Below are positions 18,678-29,048 of a DNA stretch of 64,000 nt, one piece after another (the stretch's first letter is position 1; each line of letters starts with the position of its first letter). Under the pieces are notes generated by a model. The model was not told the DNA's origin. It was given only the letters and a program-made list of their open reading frames with translations, and did no database searches. The position numbers and the translations under genes were made by a program. Source of the stretch: Clostridiales bacterium. Its GTDB lineage: Bacteria; Bacillota; Clostridia; Christensenellales; Aristaeellaceae. Where the stretch lies: NCBI GenBank assembly GCA_012517815.1, contig JAAYUF010000059.1:34260-98259 (forward strand), read 5' to 3'.

Positions 18678-18779
18678 ATGGACATTCAGGGGTCGGGGCG
18701 CATAGCCGTTGCGCTTTGGGTGCTTGCGGCGGTAACCGTTACGCTTCTGTTGCGCTATGGTACCTTTGCGGTCGCGTAG
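18678..18779 (+). CDS. Candidate 33-aa small membrane protein upstream of the two-component system
   Basis: GGGAGG RBS, then ATG...TAG encoding MDIQGSGRIAVALWVLAAVTVTLLLRYGTFAVA; one predicted TM helix; below the ORF-track size cutoff. Confidence 0.4.
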   Translation: MDIQGSGRIAVALWVLAAVTVTLLLRYGTFAVA

Positions 18780-18900
18780 GGAGCGCCTGTGTCGGGTTGA
18801 CCGTTTTCCCGGAGGTTGGGCCGGGGCGCAGATTTCGTTTGAGTTTACGGCGTCGGTTTGGTATACTGTTGCCAAAGCCGCCGGATAAGGGGTGCTGCCT

Positions 18901-19587
18901 GTGAAACTGCTGATTGTGGACGATGAAAAGCGCATTCGGGAACTGATCGCCAAGTATGCCCTGTTTGAGGGCTATGAATGCGCCGAGGCCGAAAACGGCA
19001 TGCAGGCGGTGGACATCGCGCGCGCGCAGACGTTCGACCTCATCATCATGGATATCATGATGCCCGAGCTGGACGGCTTCAGCGCTTCCCGGGAAATCCG
19101 CAAGAATCATCCCGGCGTGCCCATCATCCTGCTATCGGCACGCGGAGAGGAATACGACAAGATCCACGGCTTTGAGCTGGGGATTGACGATTACGTGGTC
19201 AAGCCGTTCTCGCCCAAGGAACTGATGCTTCGGGTCGGCGCGGTGCTTCGGCGGGCCGGCGCGGGCGCGGGGACAGGCGCGGCGGAAGCGCACCAGACCG
19301 CGGTGATCGACGCCATGGTGGTGGATTTCACCGCCCGGCAGGTTACCATCGACCGGCAGGCGATCGATCTGTCCCCCAAGGAGTACGACCTGCTTTTCTA
19401 CCTCGTCCGCAACCGGGGCATCGCCCTCACGCGGGATAAGCTGATCTCCGAAGTGTGGGGCTATGATTTTTTTGGCGACGACCGCACGCTGGATACGCAC
19501 ATCAAGCTCCTGCGCAGGCAGCTGGGCGATTACGCCCGGTATATCGTCACGCTCAGGGGAGTAGGATACCGCTTTGAAAAAGACTGA
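18901..19587 (+). CDS. OmpR/PhoB-family response regulator
   Basis: VKLLIVDDEKRIRELIAKYALFEGYECAEAENG...IIMDIMMPELDG...LGIDDYVVKPFSPKELMLRV plus winged-helix SPKEYDLLFYLVRNRGIALTRDKLISEVWGYDFFGDDRTLDTHIKLLRRQLG; GTG start. Confidence 0.93.
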   Translation: MKLLIVDDEKRIRELIAKYALFEGYECAEAENGMQAVDIARAQTFDLIIMDIMMPELDGFSASREIRKNHPGVPIILLSARGEEYDKIHGFELGIDDYVVKPFSPKELMLRVGAVLRRAGAGAGTGAAEAHQTAVIDAMVVDFTARQVTIDRQAIDLSPKEYDLLFYLVRNRGIALTRDKLISEVWGYDFFGDDRTLDTHIKLLRRQLGDYARYIVTLRGVGYRFEKD

Positions 19588-21139
19588 GCTTCCCGCAGAG
19601 AAACGTGTATTTCAGCAGACGGCCCGCGCCCTGTGGCGCAGGGCTTGCGCGCCGATGAACCGGCTGGGCATCCGAAGCCGGGTATTTGTGTATTTTCTGC
19701 TGTTCACGGCGGCGCTGCTGGTGCTGTTATGGGTGTTCCAGATCGCGCTGCTGTCTGATTTTTACAGCATGCAGAAAACCGGCATCCTCAACGCCACCAT
19801 GGATACGCTCAACGGCAATATCGACAATGAGGACTTGCAGCTGTTGGCGGACCGCCTTTCCGAAACCAACGACGTTTGCGTGCTGATCGTCAACGAACGC
19901 GGCGATAAGCTGATCTCCGCGGAGTCGACCCGCGACAGTGTGATCCACCACATGAGCCCCATGGACCTGGACCGCTACATTCAGGTCAGCCGAACGCAAT
20001 CCGGCACGCTGTACCGCATCTTTAACATGGGTGGCTTCGGTAAAAGCACCTATGACGAAAACCGGTTCAGCGGCCCCGTGCCGCCCGCCGACGACGGCCG
20101 CTCCCGCAGCATGGTGGCGATCCGCGCCGTGCAAACCAGCGACGGAGAGATGCGCTACGTGTTCCTCAGCGCCCTGATTACGCCGGTGGACGCGACCGTG
20201 CAAACGCTTCGCAGCCAGTACCTGTTTATCGCCGTGCTGATGGTGGTGCTATCCTTCTTATTGTCGCTGGTGCTGTCCCGCAGGATCGCAAAGCCGATCA
20301 TCCACACCAGCGACGCGGCGAAGGGCCTGCCTGAGGGCAGGTTTGATCCCAAGCCCTCCAACGTCAGCTACCGGGAAATTTACCAGCTCAACGCCACGCT
20401 CACGCAGGCGGCGCGGGATCTGCGCCGTGTGGAAGAGATGCAGCGGGAGCTCATCGCCAACATCTCCCACGACCTGCGCACGCCGCTCACGCTGATCGAA
20501 GGGTACGCCGAGGCCATGCGCGACCTGCCCGGCGAGAACACGCCGCAAAACATGCAGGTGATCATCGAGGAAGCCAAACGCCTGACCAGCCTGGTCAACG
20601 CAGTGCTTGACTACAGCGCGTGCCGGAACGGCAGCAGCGCCGTCGATCCCAAGCCTTATAACCTCACCGGCAGCATCGTGCAGATTCTGAAACGGTACCG
20701 CAAGCTTACCGAACTGGACGGTTACCATATCCATTTTCACTCGGTGCAGAGCGTCACCGTACTCGCCGACGAAATGAGAATCGGTCAGGTGATCTACAAC
20801 CTGGTCAACAACGCGCTGACATATACCGGCGCGAATCAGACGGTCACGGTGGTGCAGACCGTCGTCAACACGCGGGTGCGCGTGGAGGTGAAGGATACCG
20901 GGGAAGGCATCGACGCGCAGGAACTCCCCTACATCTGGAGCCGGTACTACCGGGGGCATAAGCCCCACAAGCGGCCGACGGTCGGTACCGGGCTTGGCCT
21001 GAGCATCGTCAAAGGCATCCTGGACAGCCATCAGGTGCCCTACGGCGTGGAAAGCGCGGCCGGAACCGGCACCACGTTCTGGTTTGAACTCCCCATTGAG
21101 AAGATTGAGCCACTGCGGGCGGAGGACACCGACGCGTAA
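19574..21139 (+). CDS. Sensor histidine kinase (HAMP, HisKA, HATPase)
   Basis: TTG start overlapping the regulator; ELIANISHDLRTPLTLIEGYAEAMRDLP (H-box), NLVNNALTYTG (N-box), VKDTGEGID, GTGLGLSIVKGI. Confidence 0.93.
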   Translation: MKKTELPAEKRVFQQTARALWRRACAPMNRLGIRSRVFVYFLLFTAALLVLLWVFQIALLSDFYSMQKTGILNATMDTLNGNIDNEDLQLLADRLSETNDVCVLIVNERGDKLISAESTRDSVIHHMSPMDLDRYIQVSRTQSGTLYRIFNMGGFGKSTYDENRFSGPVPPADDGRSRSMVAIRAVQTSDGEMRYVFLSALITPVDATVQTLRSQYLFIAVLMVVLSFLLSLVLSRRIAKPIIHTSDAAKGLPEGRFDPKPSNVSYREIYQLNATLTQAARDLRRVEEMQRELIANISHDLRTPLTLIEGYAEAMRDLPGENTPQNMQVIIEEAKRLTSLVNAVLDYSACRNGSSAVDPKPYNLTGSIVQILKRYRKLTELDGYHIHFHSVQSVTVLADEMRIGQVIYNLVNNALTYTGANQTVTVVQTVVNTRVRVEVKDTGEGIDAQELPYIWSRYYRGHKPHKRPTVGTGLGLSIVKGILDSHQVPYGVESAAGTGTTFWFELPIEKIEPLRAEDTDA

Positions 21140-21485
21140 CGGGCGCTCGCGGTGCCGACAAATTCCGCCGATCCAAGAGGTTTGCTTCCGGTGTCTGACC
21201 AGGCTCCGGAAGCTTTTCTGCTTTGCTCCCCCGACGCGTTTGTCAAACCCGCCGCCGATAGGCCCTGGCATGATGAGGCAGTCTAGACCGTGATCACAGC
21301 GCGGCGCGCACGCCAGTCTTTCAGGGGTGAATGGCGCGTAAGCGTTCTTCCCCGCCTGTTCCCGGATGCGTATCCGTTATTTACCGCCCAAATAGGCGGC
21401 GCCTGTCGCCGGCCTTTCAAACCGCGTGGTCGATTGATGGAGCCGAAAGGTAGGCGGATACCCTGTGCTAATGGGGAATTACGGC

Positions 21486-21527
21486 AAAAAAACGCCTCCG
21501 GCCTGTCTGTTTACAGCCGGAGGCGTT
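21486..21527 (-). terminator. Terminator downstream of the 41-aa ORF
   Basis: Perfect 12-bp stem AACGCCTCCGGC / GCCGGAGGCGTT with TTTTT on the minus strand. Confidence 0.8.
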
Positions 21528-21549
21528 CAGGTGCGTTTTAACGGAGCGC

Positions 21550-21675
21550 TCAGTAGACGTTGGTCAGCACCGCGGCAAGCAGCACGCCGCCCAGCAGCAG
21601 CGCCGCCATGACCAGCGAAACCATACGGATGACGACGGATCTCGATCCTTTTTTTCTTTTTGTCGTAGCCGGCAT
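21550..21675 (-). CDS. Candidate 41-aa small membrane protein
   Basis: Near-perfect RBS AAGGAGG; MPATTKRKKGSRSVVIRMVSLVMAALLLGGVLLAAVLTNVY-TGA; followed by its own terminator; not in the ORF track because of size. Confidence 0.6.
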   Translation of the reverse strand: MPATTKRKKGSRSVVIRMVSLVMAALLLGGVLLAAVLTNVY

Positions 21676-21832
21676 GTCGTTTCCTCCTTGACGGGTTACG
21701 CCCCTGAGGCTGGTTCGCCAACGGGGGCGAGGCGATTATACCACAATGGGCCGGGCTGCACAAGCGCGGCACCGGCGGTTGGCCGGCGAGTGCTTCAACT
21801 CTGGCTGGGCCAAAACTCGATTGCTTTGTCCC

Positions 21833-23071
21833 TTACAGGCAGCCCTTTTGCTCCATATGTTCCAAAGCGCGCATCAGGGCCAGCTTGCCGTGGCTGTAGG
21901 TTAACCCGCCCTGCAGATAGACGGTAAACGGCTCGCGCATGGGGGCGTCCGCGCTCAACTCGATGCTCGCGCCGGACACGAACGTGCCCGCCGCCATGAT
22001 CACCTGCTCCTGATAGCCGGGCATGTCCCACGGTTCCGGCATGGCCATGCTGTCCACGGGGGACGCCATCTGAATGCCCTGGCAGAAGGCCACGATCCGT
22101 TCCGGCGTGCCCAGTTCCAGCGCCTGTATGATATCGGTGCGCGGCGCGTCCACAGCGGGTTCGGTGCGCATGCCCATGCCCGCGAACAGGGCCGCCGCGA
22201 GCGTGGCTGTGCGCAGCGCCTGCGCCACTACGTGCGGAGCCAGGAACAGCCCCTGATAAAAGGGCTGATAACTTGCGGCGTAGCTGCCGACTTCCCGCCC
22301 GATGCCCGGCGCGGTCAGGCGGTTTGCGACACGCTCCACCCACGGCTTCCTGCCGACGATATAGCCGCCCGTTGGCGCGATGCCCCCGCCGGGGTTTTTT
22401 ATCAGACTACCCACGCACAGGTCCGCGCCGAAATGGGTCGGCTCCCGTTCCTGTACAAACTCGCCGTAACAGTTATCCACCATCAGGCATAAGCCGGGGT
22501 ACTCGTGATGCAGCCGATCGGCCAGCAGCCCGATCTCCTCCGGGGTGACGGATCGCCGGGCGGCGTAACCCCGGCTGCGCTGTACGGCGACGACCTTCGT
22601 ATACGGCTTGATCGCCGCGCGGATGGCGGGCCAATCCAACTCGCCTCTCGCGTCTAGATTCACCTGAACGTAACGCACGCCCATCTCGGCGAGCGAGCCC
22701 GGCGAAGGTTCCCGGATGCCGATGATGCCCTCCAGCGTATCGTACGGCGTGCCGGTAACGCTTAACAGCTCGTCTCCCGGGAGCAGCAATCCAAACAGGC
22801 ACATCGACAGCGCGTGCGTGCCCGAAGCGATCTGCGGCCGCACAATCGCCTCCTCCGCGCCGAACAGGTGCGCGAAGATCGCCTCCAGGGTATCCCGGCC
22901 GATATCGCCGTAGCCGTAGCCGGTGGTCGGCGCAAAATGGCGCGAGGCGACCTCGAATTGCTGAAAAGCTTCCAAAACCCGCGCCGTGTTCGCAAGCGCG
23001 GTCGCGTCGATCCGGCGGAACGCGGCTTCGCACACCGCTTCCGCCTGTTGCACCCGTTGCGTGATGTTCAT
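21833..23071 (-). CDS. Methionine gamma-lyase family protein (aluminum-resistance-like PLP enzyme)
   Basis: GYGYGDIGRDTLEAIFAHLFGAEEAIVRPQIASGTHALSMCLFGLLLPGDELLSVTGTPYDTLEGIIG...SLIKNPGGGIAPTGGYIVGR; start ATG overlaps the miaA stop (ATGA). Confidence 0.9.
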   Translation of the reverse strand: MNITQRVQQAEAVCEAAFRRIDATALANTARVLEAFQQFEVASRHFAPTTGYGYGDIGRDTLEAIFAHLFGAEEAIVRPQIASGTHALSMCLFGLLLPGDELLSVTGTPYDTLEGIIGIREPSPGSLAEMGVRYVQVNLDARGELDWPAIRAAIKPYTKVVAVQRSRGYAARRSVTPEEIGLLADRLHHEYPGLCLMVDNCYGEFVQEREPTHFGADLCVGSLIKNPGGGIAPTGGYIVGRKPWVERVANRLTAPGIGREVGSYAASYQPFYQGLFLAPHVVAQALRTATLAAALFAGMGMRTEPAVDAPRTDIIQALELGTPERIVAFCQGIQMASPVDSMAMPEPWDMPGYQEQVIMAAGTFVSGASIELSADAPMREPFTVYLQGGLTYSHGKLALMRALEHMEQKGCL

Positions 23072-24021
23072 GCCTTCGCTTCTTTCCAAAACGCCCCGGC
23101 GATGCGAAGCGCTTCCATCATACTTTCCGGGCGGCACATGTCCAGCCATACGACGCCCGGTACCGCCCGAAACCAGGTCCCTTGCCGTTTGGCATACCGC
23201 CTTGTGTTGCGTTTCATCAGTTCGACCGCTTCCCAAAGCGGCGCGTTGCAAAGCATTACCGGCGCCAGTTCCTTGTAGCCGATGCCCTGCATCGCCTGCG
23301 CCTGCGGGGAAACGCCCGACGCAAGCAACGCGCTCACCTCATCCGGAAGGCCCTGCTCCAGCATGCCGTCCACGCGCGCCTCAATCCGGCGGTAGAGCGT
23401 TTCCCGTTCCAGCGTGGTTCCCAACAGGCAAAAGCGAAAGGGCGCGGCGTCGGCCGGGCGTTCCTGTTGCGAGATGGGTTTCCCGGTCAGTTCCAGCACT
23501 TCCAGCGCGCGGGTGACGCGCAGCACGTCGTTTTCGTGCAGCTTGGCCGCGGCGGCGGGGTAGGCCTTCCGAAGTCGTTCAAACAGCGCCCGTTTGCCTC
23601 CCGCTTGGGCGGCCTCGCTCTTCAATCGCTCCCGGACGGCCGCGTCGCTGGGTACGCCACCCAACCGGAGCCCGTCGGTCAGCGCGCGGAGGTAAAAACC
23701 CGTACCCCCGGTCAAGACCGGCAGCGCGCCCCGGGCGTAGACGTCCTGTACGGCCTGTTCGGCCAAGCGGGCATACTGCGCGACCGAGAAATTATCATAC
23801 GGCTCCACGATATCCAGCAGATGATGCCGAACCAGCGCCTGATCCGTCCGCGACGGTTTGGCCGTCCCGATATCCATCCGGCGATAGACCTGCATGCTGT
23901 CCATATTGAGGATCTCGCCGCCCAGGCTTTGCGCCAGCATCATCGCCAGCGCCGATTTCCCGCTGGCCGTCGGCCCCACGACGCCCAGCGCCGGGATCGG
24001 TGATTTCGTTTCGCCCGTCAT
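23068..24021 (-). CDS. miaA: tRNA dimethylallyltransferase
   Basis: ALGVVGPTASGKSALAMMLAQ, ILNMDSMQVYRRMDIGTAKPS, HHLLDIVEPYDNFSVAQY, PVLTGGTGFYLRALTDGL. Confidence 0.96.
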   Translation of the reverse strand: MTGETKSPIPALGVVGPTASGKSALAMMLAQSLGGEILNMDSMQVYRRMDIGTAKPSRTDQALVRHHLLDIVEPYDNFSVAQYARLAEQAVQDVYARGALPVLTGGTGFYLRALTDGLRLGGVPSDAAVRERLKSEAAQAGGKRALFERLRKAYPAAAAKLHENDVLRVTRALEVLELTGKPISQQERPADAAPFRFCLLGTTLERETLYRRIEARVDGMLEQGLPDEVSALLASGVSPQAQAMQGIGYKELAPVMLCNAPLWEAVELMKRNTRRYAKRQGTWFRAVPGVVWLDMCRPESMMEALRIAGAFWKEAKA

Positions 24022-24053
24022 GCATGCCCTCCGTTACGCAGGTTGCCGCTCCA

Positions 24054-26444
24054 TCAGGGAATCCGTTTGAATCGCTTGTCCAGCTCGCGCCGCGCAAGCT
24101 CGGTCACGACGGGCCGGCCGTGCGGGCAGGTCGGCTGCGCGCCCGTGCGAAGCATCTGTTCCAGCAACCCGGTTACCTCTTCCGGGGTCAGCGCATCGCC
24201 GGCTTTTACGGCGTGCTTGCATGCCATCTGCGCCACGCGGCGGCGAAGCCGCTCCTGCGTGAGCCTTCCGCGCTGGGTTTGCGCCTCGTCCAGCACGTCC
24301 AACAGCAATTCCTTGGCCGGCGTTTCCGCCCCCAGAATGATGGGGATGGCGCGCACCGCAACCGTCGTCGCGTCGAAAGGTTCAATCTCGAAACCGGCGT
24401 CTGTCAGCGTTTCCCCCATCTCGTTGAGCAGCATCACGTCGCGCGCCGTCAGGCGAACCATGCGCGGGGTCAGCAGTTGCTGAGACGCGTCCGCGCCCTG
24501 GTAGCGCGCCATGAAGCGGTCAAACAGCACCCGCTCGTGCGCCGCGTGCTGATCCACTATCAGCAGCCGGTCGCCCGCCTCGAACAGCAGATAGGTTTTA
24601 AACGCCGAACCGATGTAGCGAAGCGTCGACAGCGCATCCAGTTCCTCCATTGAGGATTGCTCATGGGTGATCGGCGCCGTTGCGGCTCGCTCGGGGGCGG
24701 ACGGCCGCGCGCCCGAGCCCTGCGGCCGTCGGTCTGCGGTGGAAAGTCCGCCTGCCGTTTCCGTCGCCTTGGTCGGATTCCATGCCCCGGCGTCGGCAGG
24801 CGTTCCTGCGTTTTCCGCCCAGGGGTTTCCCATCTGCGGTTCCGGTCCGGTCGTTTGGGTAACGGGGTTGCTGTGGCCGAAAGGTTCCGGCGCTTCGCCA
24901 TCCCCGGGCCTTTCGGATACGGTGAAATCCGGCGCAGTTGTTCCAGGGCTCGGCGTTTCGCCCCATCGCGCGGTTTGGGGCGGTCCAAATCCACCGGCCG
25001 GCGCGTCCGCCGCCTGCTTCGCGTCGCTCTTTCGGCCGTCTGGCATCCATGCCGCATCAGCGGATTTTCGCCGCGCAAAGTCGGCGACGGCCGATTTTTC
25101 CGCCGGTACGGCTTCGCTGTTGCCCGCAGGCCAAAGCAGACCGGCGCTCTTCCCTGCGGGAGGCGGCTGAACCGCGCCGGGTATGCCGTCGGCAATCCGA
25201 TACGCATACGGGAGCGCTTCCCGCAGGTGAGGCGTCCCCGCTTCGGAAACGGCCTGTTGCGCGGGGGAACTATCTATGGCGGGCCGCGCCGCGTCCGGTT
25301 GCGCCGCGGCGGAAGGTTCCGCTGCGGGAAGCTCGGCGGATCGGTCCGGCGTTTCTCCCGGCGGATTATTGCCCAGCTCAACTACCCGTACCGCCGGCGC
25401 TTCCGTTTCCGGAAGGTTGCTGGACCGTCCCAGCAGCTTATCCCGGAAGGTCACGTCATGCAGCGCTTCCCGTGTCAGTTCCTCCACCGCGGATGCAACC
25501 GCCTCCGGGTGCTGGAAGCGCACCTCCAGCTTGTTGGGGTGCACGTTCACGTCCACCTGCCGGTAGGGCAACTGGAGCGACAGGGCGCAAACCGGAAAGC
25601 GCCCGATCATGACATATCCGTCGCAGCCGATCTCCAGCGCGCGGCTGACCCCCTCGCTGCGGAAGTATCGGCCGTTGATGAAAAAGCTCTGCTGTTGGCG
25701 GTTGCCGCGCGCCTGATCCCCCACGCCCACATACCCGTCCACCAGCACGCCGTAGGCGGCGCCACGCACACGGCGCATGTCCCGCAGGGCTTCCCGGCCG
25801 TACACGCAGTACAGGGCGGATTCCAGCGTGCCGTCCCCGGCGCTTCGGTAAACGGTTTTTCCCTGGTTTACGAACCGGAAGGCCACGTCCGGCCGGCTCA
25901 GGATCAGCCGCAGCATGTAATCGGACACCAGCGCCGCCTCGGCAACCGGCTTTTTCAGGAACCTAAGCCGCACCGGCGCGTTGTAGAACAGATCCCGCAC
26001 CACAATGCTGGTGCCCACGGGGCTGGCGGCTTCCTCGACGGAGCGGATCACGCCGGCCTCCACCTCCGCGCGGACGCCGAATTCCGCGTCCGCCGCGCGC
26101 GTGGTGCAGCCGACCTTCGCCACCGCGGCGACGGAGGCCAGCGCCTCTCCGCGGAAACCCAGCGTATGCACGTCGAAAAGCTCCTCGGCGGTTTCCAGCT
26201 TGCTGGTGGCGTGGCGCTCAAAGGCCATGCGAACCTGCCCGGCGGGGATGCCGCGACCGTTATCGCTAACGCGGATCGATTGCAGGCCGCCTTCCCGGAG
26301 TTCCACCGTCACGGCCGACGCGCCCGCGTCGATGCTGTTCTCCACCAGTTCCTTCACGACGGAAGCCGGGCGCTCCACCACCTCGCCCGCGGCGATCTGT
26401 CCGATAACCTCCTCGGACAATTTTCGGATCGGTCGATACTCCAT
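24054..26444 (-). CDS. mutL: DNA mismatch repair protein MutL
   Basis: MEYRPIRKLSEEVIGQIAAGEVVERPASVVKELVENSIDAGA...LGFRGEALASVAAV; C-terminal endonuclease-type region with long low-complexity linker. Confidence 0.97.
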   Translation of the reverse strand: MEYRPIRKLSEEVIGQIAAGEVVERPASVVKELVENSIDAGASAVTVELREGGLQSIRVSDNGRGIPAGQVRMAFERHATSKLETAEELFDVHTLGFRGEALASVAAVAKVGCTTRAADAEFGVRAEVEAGVIRSVEEAASPVGTSIVVRDLFYNAPVRLRFLKKPVAEAALVSDYMLRLILSRPDVAFRFVNQGKTVYRSAGDGTLESALYCVYGREALRDMRRVRGAAYGVLVDGYVGVGDQARGNRQQQSFFINGRYFRSEGVSRALEIGCDGYVMIGRFPVCALSLQLPYRQVDVNVHPNKLEVRFQHPEAVASAVEELTREALHDVTFRDKLLGRSSNLPETEAPAVRVVELGNNPPGETPDRSAELPAAEPSAAAQPDAARPAIDSSPAQQAVSEAGTPHLREALPYAYRIADGIPGAVQPPPAGKSAGLLWPAGNSEAVPAEKSAVADFARRKSADAAWMPDGRKSDAKQAADAPAGGFGPPQTARWGETPSPGTTAPDFTVSERPGDGEAPEPFGHSNPVTQTTGPEPQMGNPWAENAGTPADAGAWNPTKATETAGGLSTADRRPQGSGARPSAPERAATAPITHEQSSMEELDALSTLRYIGSAFKTYLLFEAGDRLLIVDQHAAHERVLFDRFMARYQGADASQQLLTPRMVRLTARDVMLLNEMGETLTDAGFEIEPFDATTVAVRAIPIILGAETPAKELLLDVLDEAQTQRGRLTQERLRRRVAQMACKHAVKAGDALTPEEVTGLLEQMLRTGAQPTCPHGRPVVTELARRELDKRFKRIP

Positions 26445-26453
26445 GGCAGCTCC

Positions 26454-29048
26454 TTACAGCCTTCTGGCCTTTTCCCGAAGCCGGAACAGCGCGTTGAGCG
26501 CCTCCATCGGCGTGATGGCAAGCACGTCCAGATTCTTGATCTCTTCCACCAGCGCGTCCTGTTCCAGATGGAAAAGGTCCGTTTGCCGGTTAGCCTTCTT
26601 GCGCTGTTCCAGTATGTTCTGGCCGATGGTCTCCTGATTGATGTCGCTGGCCTCCAACCGCGCCTGAATTTCGTGCGCGCGCGCGACGGCCGAAGCCGGG
26701 ATGCCGGCCAGCCTGGCCACATGCACGCCGTAGCTCCGGTCCGCTCCGCCCGGCTGAATCTTGCGCAGGAAGATCACGTCCTCGCCGCGCTCCCGCACGG
26801 CGATGCAGTAGTTGCGTACGCCCTGGAAACGTCCTTCCAGCTCGCTCAGCTCGTGGTAGTGCGTGGCAAAAAGGGTCTTGGCGCCGATTTTCTTGCGGTC
26901 CAGAATATATTCCACCACAGCCCACGCGATGCTCAACCCGTCAAACGTGCTGGTGCCGCGCCCGATCTCGTCCAGCAGAATGAGCGAGCGGGATGTGGCG
27001 TTTCGTAAAATATTGGCGGTTTCGCTCATTTCCACCATGAAGGTGCTCTGGCCGCCCGCGAGATCGTCCGACGCGCCCACGCGGGTGAACACGCGGTCGC
27101 AAAGCCCGATGTGCGCAGCCTCGGCCGGCACGAAGCTGCCGATGTGCGACAGAATCACGATCTGCGCGACCTGCCGCATATAGGTGCTTTTCCCGGCCAT
27201 GTTGGGCCCGGTTAGGATCAGCATGCGGTTGGCGTCGTTGTCCAGCAGCGTATCGTTTGGCACAAACGCCTCGTCCGTAAGCATCCTTTCCACAATCGGG
27301 TGCCGCCCGGCCCTGATGTCGATGACGCCGTCCTCGCCCATCTCGGGCTTCACATAGCCGTACTCGCGCGCCACCCTGGCAAGCGAAAGCAGCGCGTCCA
27401 GCGTTTTAAGCGCCAGCGCGTTTTGCTGGATGGCCGGTATCTCCGCGGCGATGGCGTCCCGAATCTCTGCAAACAGCCGCATTTCCAGCGCCAGCGCGGC
27501 CTGCTGCGCGCCGGTGATCTTGCGCTCGATCTCCGCCAGTTCCGGGGTTACGAAGCGCTCGCAGTTGGCCAGCGTCTGCTTGCGCGTGTAGCGGAGCGGA
27601 ACGCTGCCCAGGTTGCTTTTGGTCACTTCGATGTAGAAACCGAACACTCGGTTGAACTGGATTTTCAGATTCCTGATGCCGGTCTGCTGGCGCTCGGAGG
27701 TTTCCAGATCAAGCACCCATTGCTTGCCGTGCAGCGAAGCCTGCCGGTAGCCGTCCAGCTCTTCGTTATAGCTGTCGGCGATGATGCCGCCTTCGGTGAT
27801 CGTGGGCGGCGCATCCGGGTGAATGGCGCGGCGCAGGAGATCGCGCAGGGCATCCAGCGGCGCAAGCGTATGCCCCAGCGCCGCGATCTGCGGGGCCGTA
27901 AACCCGCTCAGCAGCGCTTTGACCGGCTCCACACGGCTGAGCGACCGTTCCAGCGCCAGACAGTCCCGCGCGTTGAGCGTATTGTAGCTGATCTTGCCCA
28001 GGAGCCGTTCCAGATCGGCTACGCCGCCCAACGCCTCGGCCAGCTCGTCCGCGGTCATGTAATCGCCGTGCAGGGCGCTAACCGCGTCCAGGCGCGCCTG
28101 AATGCGTTCCCGGTTGATCAGCGGCTCCTCTACCCACCCGCGCAGCAGGCGCGCGCCCATGGCTGTGGCGGTTCTGTCCAAAAGCCACAGCAGCGAGCCC
28201 CGCCTTTCCCCGTTGCGCAGGCTCTCCGTCAGTTCCAGATTGCGGCGCGTCGCGCGGTCCAGGTACATCGTATCCCCGCCCTGATAGGGCGTTACCTGCG
28301 AGATATGCGCAAGCGAATTCTTCTGCGTGTCGTTAAGGTAGGTCAGCAGCGCCCCGGCCGCGATGATCCGTTTATCGCGCGGCTCAAACCCCAGCGCCGC
28401 AACGGACCCGGCCGAGAAATGCATCCGCAGGGCGGCCTCGGCGTTTTTACGCTCAAAGGCGCTTTGCGGCAGCTGCGTAACCGCCACGGTTTCCGATATC
28501 GCCGAAGACAGCTCCTTTTCGTCGTTGGTGACGATTTCGCGCGGACGGATGCGCGTCAGCTCGTCTCGCAGGAGTTGTTCGGTATCAGGAAGCAGGTGCA
28601 CCACGAACTCGCCCGTGCTCACGTCCGCGTAGGCCAGCGAAACCTGCCGCCCGTGGAATGCCGCGCAGAGAAGATAGCTGTTGCTCTTCTCGTCCAGCAT
28701 GGAGGGGTCGGAAAGCGTGCCGGGCGTGACGATGCGCACCACGTCGCGCTCCACAAGCCCTTTGCTGAGCGCGGGATCGGTCATCTGTTCGCAGATGGCC
28801 ACTTTGTAGCCCTTTTCAATCAGCCTGGTCACATAGGCCGTCGCGGCGTGGTAAGGCACGCCGCACATCGGCGCGCGTTCGGTCAGGCCGCAGTCCTTGC
28901 CGGTGAGGGTCAGTTCCAGCTCCCGCGACGCCAGCTGCGCGTCCTCAAAAAACATCTCATAAAAATCGCCCAGTCGGAAAAAGACGATACAGTCCGGGTG
29001 TTTTGCCTTTACGTCGAGGTACTGCTGCATCATGGGCGTCACTGGCAT
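26454..29048 (-). CDS. mutS: DNA mismatch repair protein MutS
   Basis: MPVTPMMQQYLDVKAKHPDCIVFFRLGDFYEMFFEDA...LTGPNMAGKSTYMRQVAQIVILSHIGSFVPAEAA...RSLILLDEIGRGTSTFDGLSIAWA. Confidence 0.97.
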   Translation of the reverse strand: MPVTPMMQQYLDVKAKHPDCIVFFRLGDFYEMFFEDAQLASRELELTLTGKDCGLTERAPMCGVPYHAATAYVTRLIEKGYKVAICEQMTDPALSKGLVERDVVRIVTPGTLSDPSMLDEKSNSYLLCAAFHGRQVSLAYADVSTGEFVVHLLPDTEQLLRDELTRIRPREIVTNDEKELSSAISETVAVTQLPQSAFERKNAEAALRMHFSAGSVAALGFEPRDKRIIAAGALLTYLNDTQKNSLAHISQVTPYQGGDTMYLDRATRRNLELTESLRNGERRGSLLWLLDRTATAMGARLLRGWVEEPLINRERIQARLDAVSALHGDYMTADELAEALGGVADLERLLGKISYNTLNARDCLALERSLSRVEPVKALLSGFTAPQIAALGHTLAPLDALRDLLRRAIHPDAPPTITEGGIIADSYNEELDGYRQASLHGKQWVLDLETSERQQTGIRNLKIQFNRVFGFYIEVTKSNLGSVPLRYTRKQTLANCERFVTPELAEIERKITGAQQAALALEMRLFAEIRDAIAAEIPAIQQNALALKTLDALLSLARVAREYGYVKPEMGEDGVIDIRAGRHPIVERMLTDEAFVPNDTLLDNDANRMLILTGPNMAGKSTYMRQVAQIVILSHIGSFVPAEAAHIGLCDRVFTRVGASDDLAGGQSTFMVEMSETANILRNATSRSLILLDEIGRGTSTFDGLSIAWAVVEYILDRKKIGAKTLFATHYHELSELEGRFQGVRNYCIAVRERGEDVIFLRKIQPGGADRSYGVHVARLAGIPASAVARAHEIQARLEASDINQETIGQNILEQRKKANRQTDLFHLEQDALVEEIKNLDVLAITPMEALNALFRLREKARRL

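Noticed and set aside
24657-27008. 783-aa plus-strand ORF opposite mutL/mutS
   Set aside because: Spans two well-supported opposite-strand genes; Arg/Gly/His-rich shadow composition.
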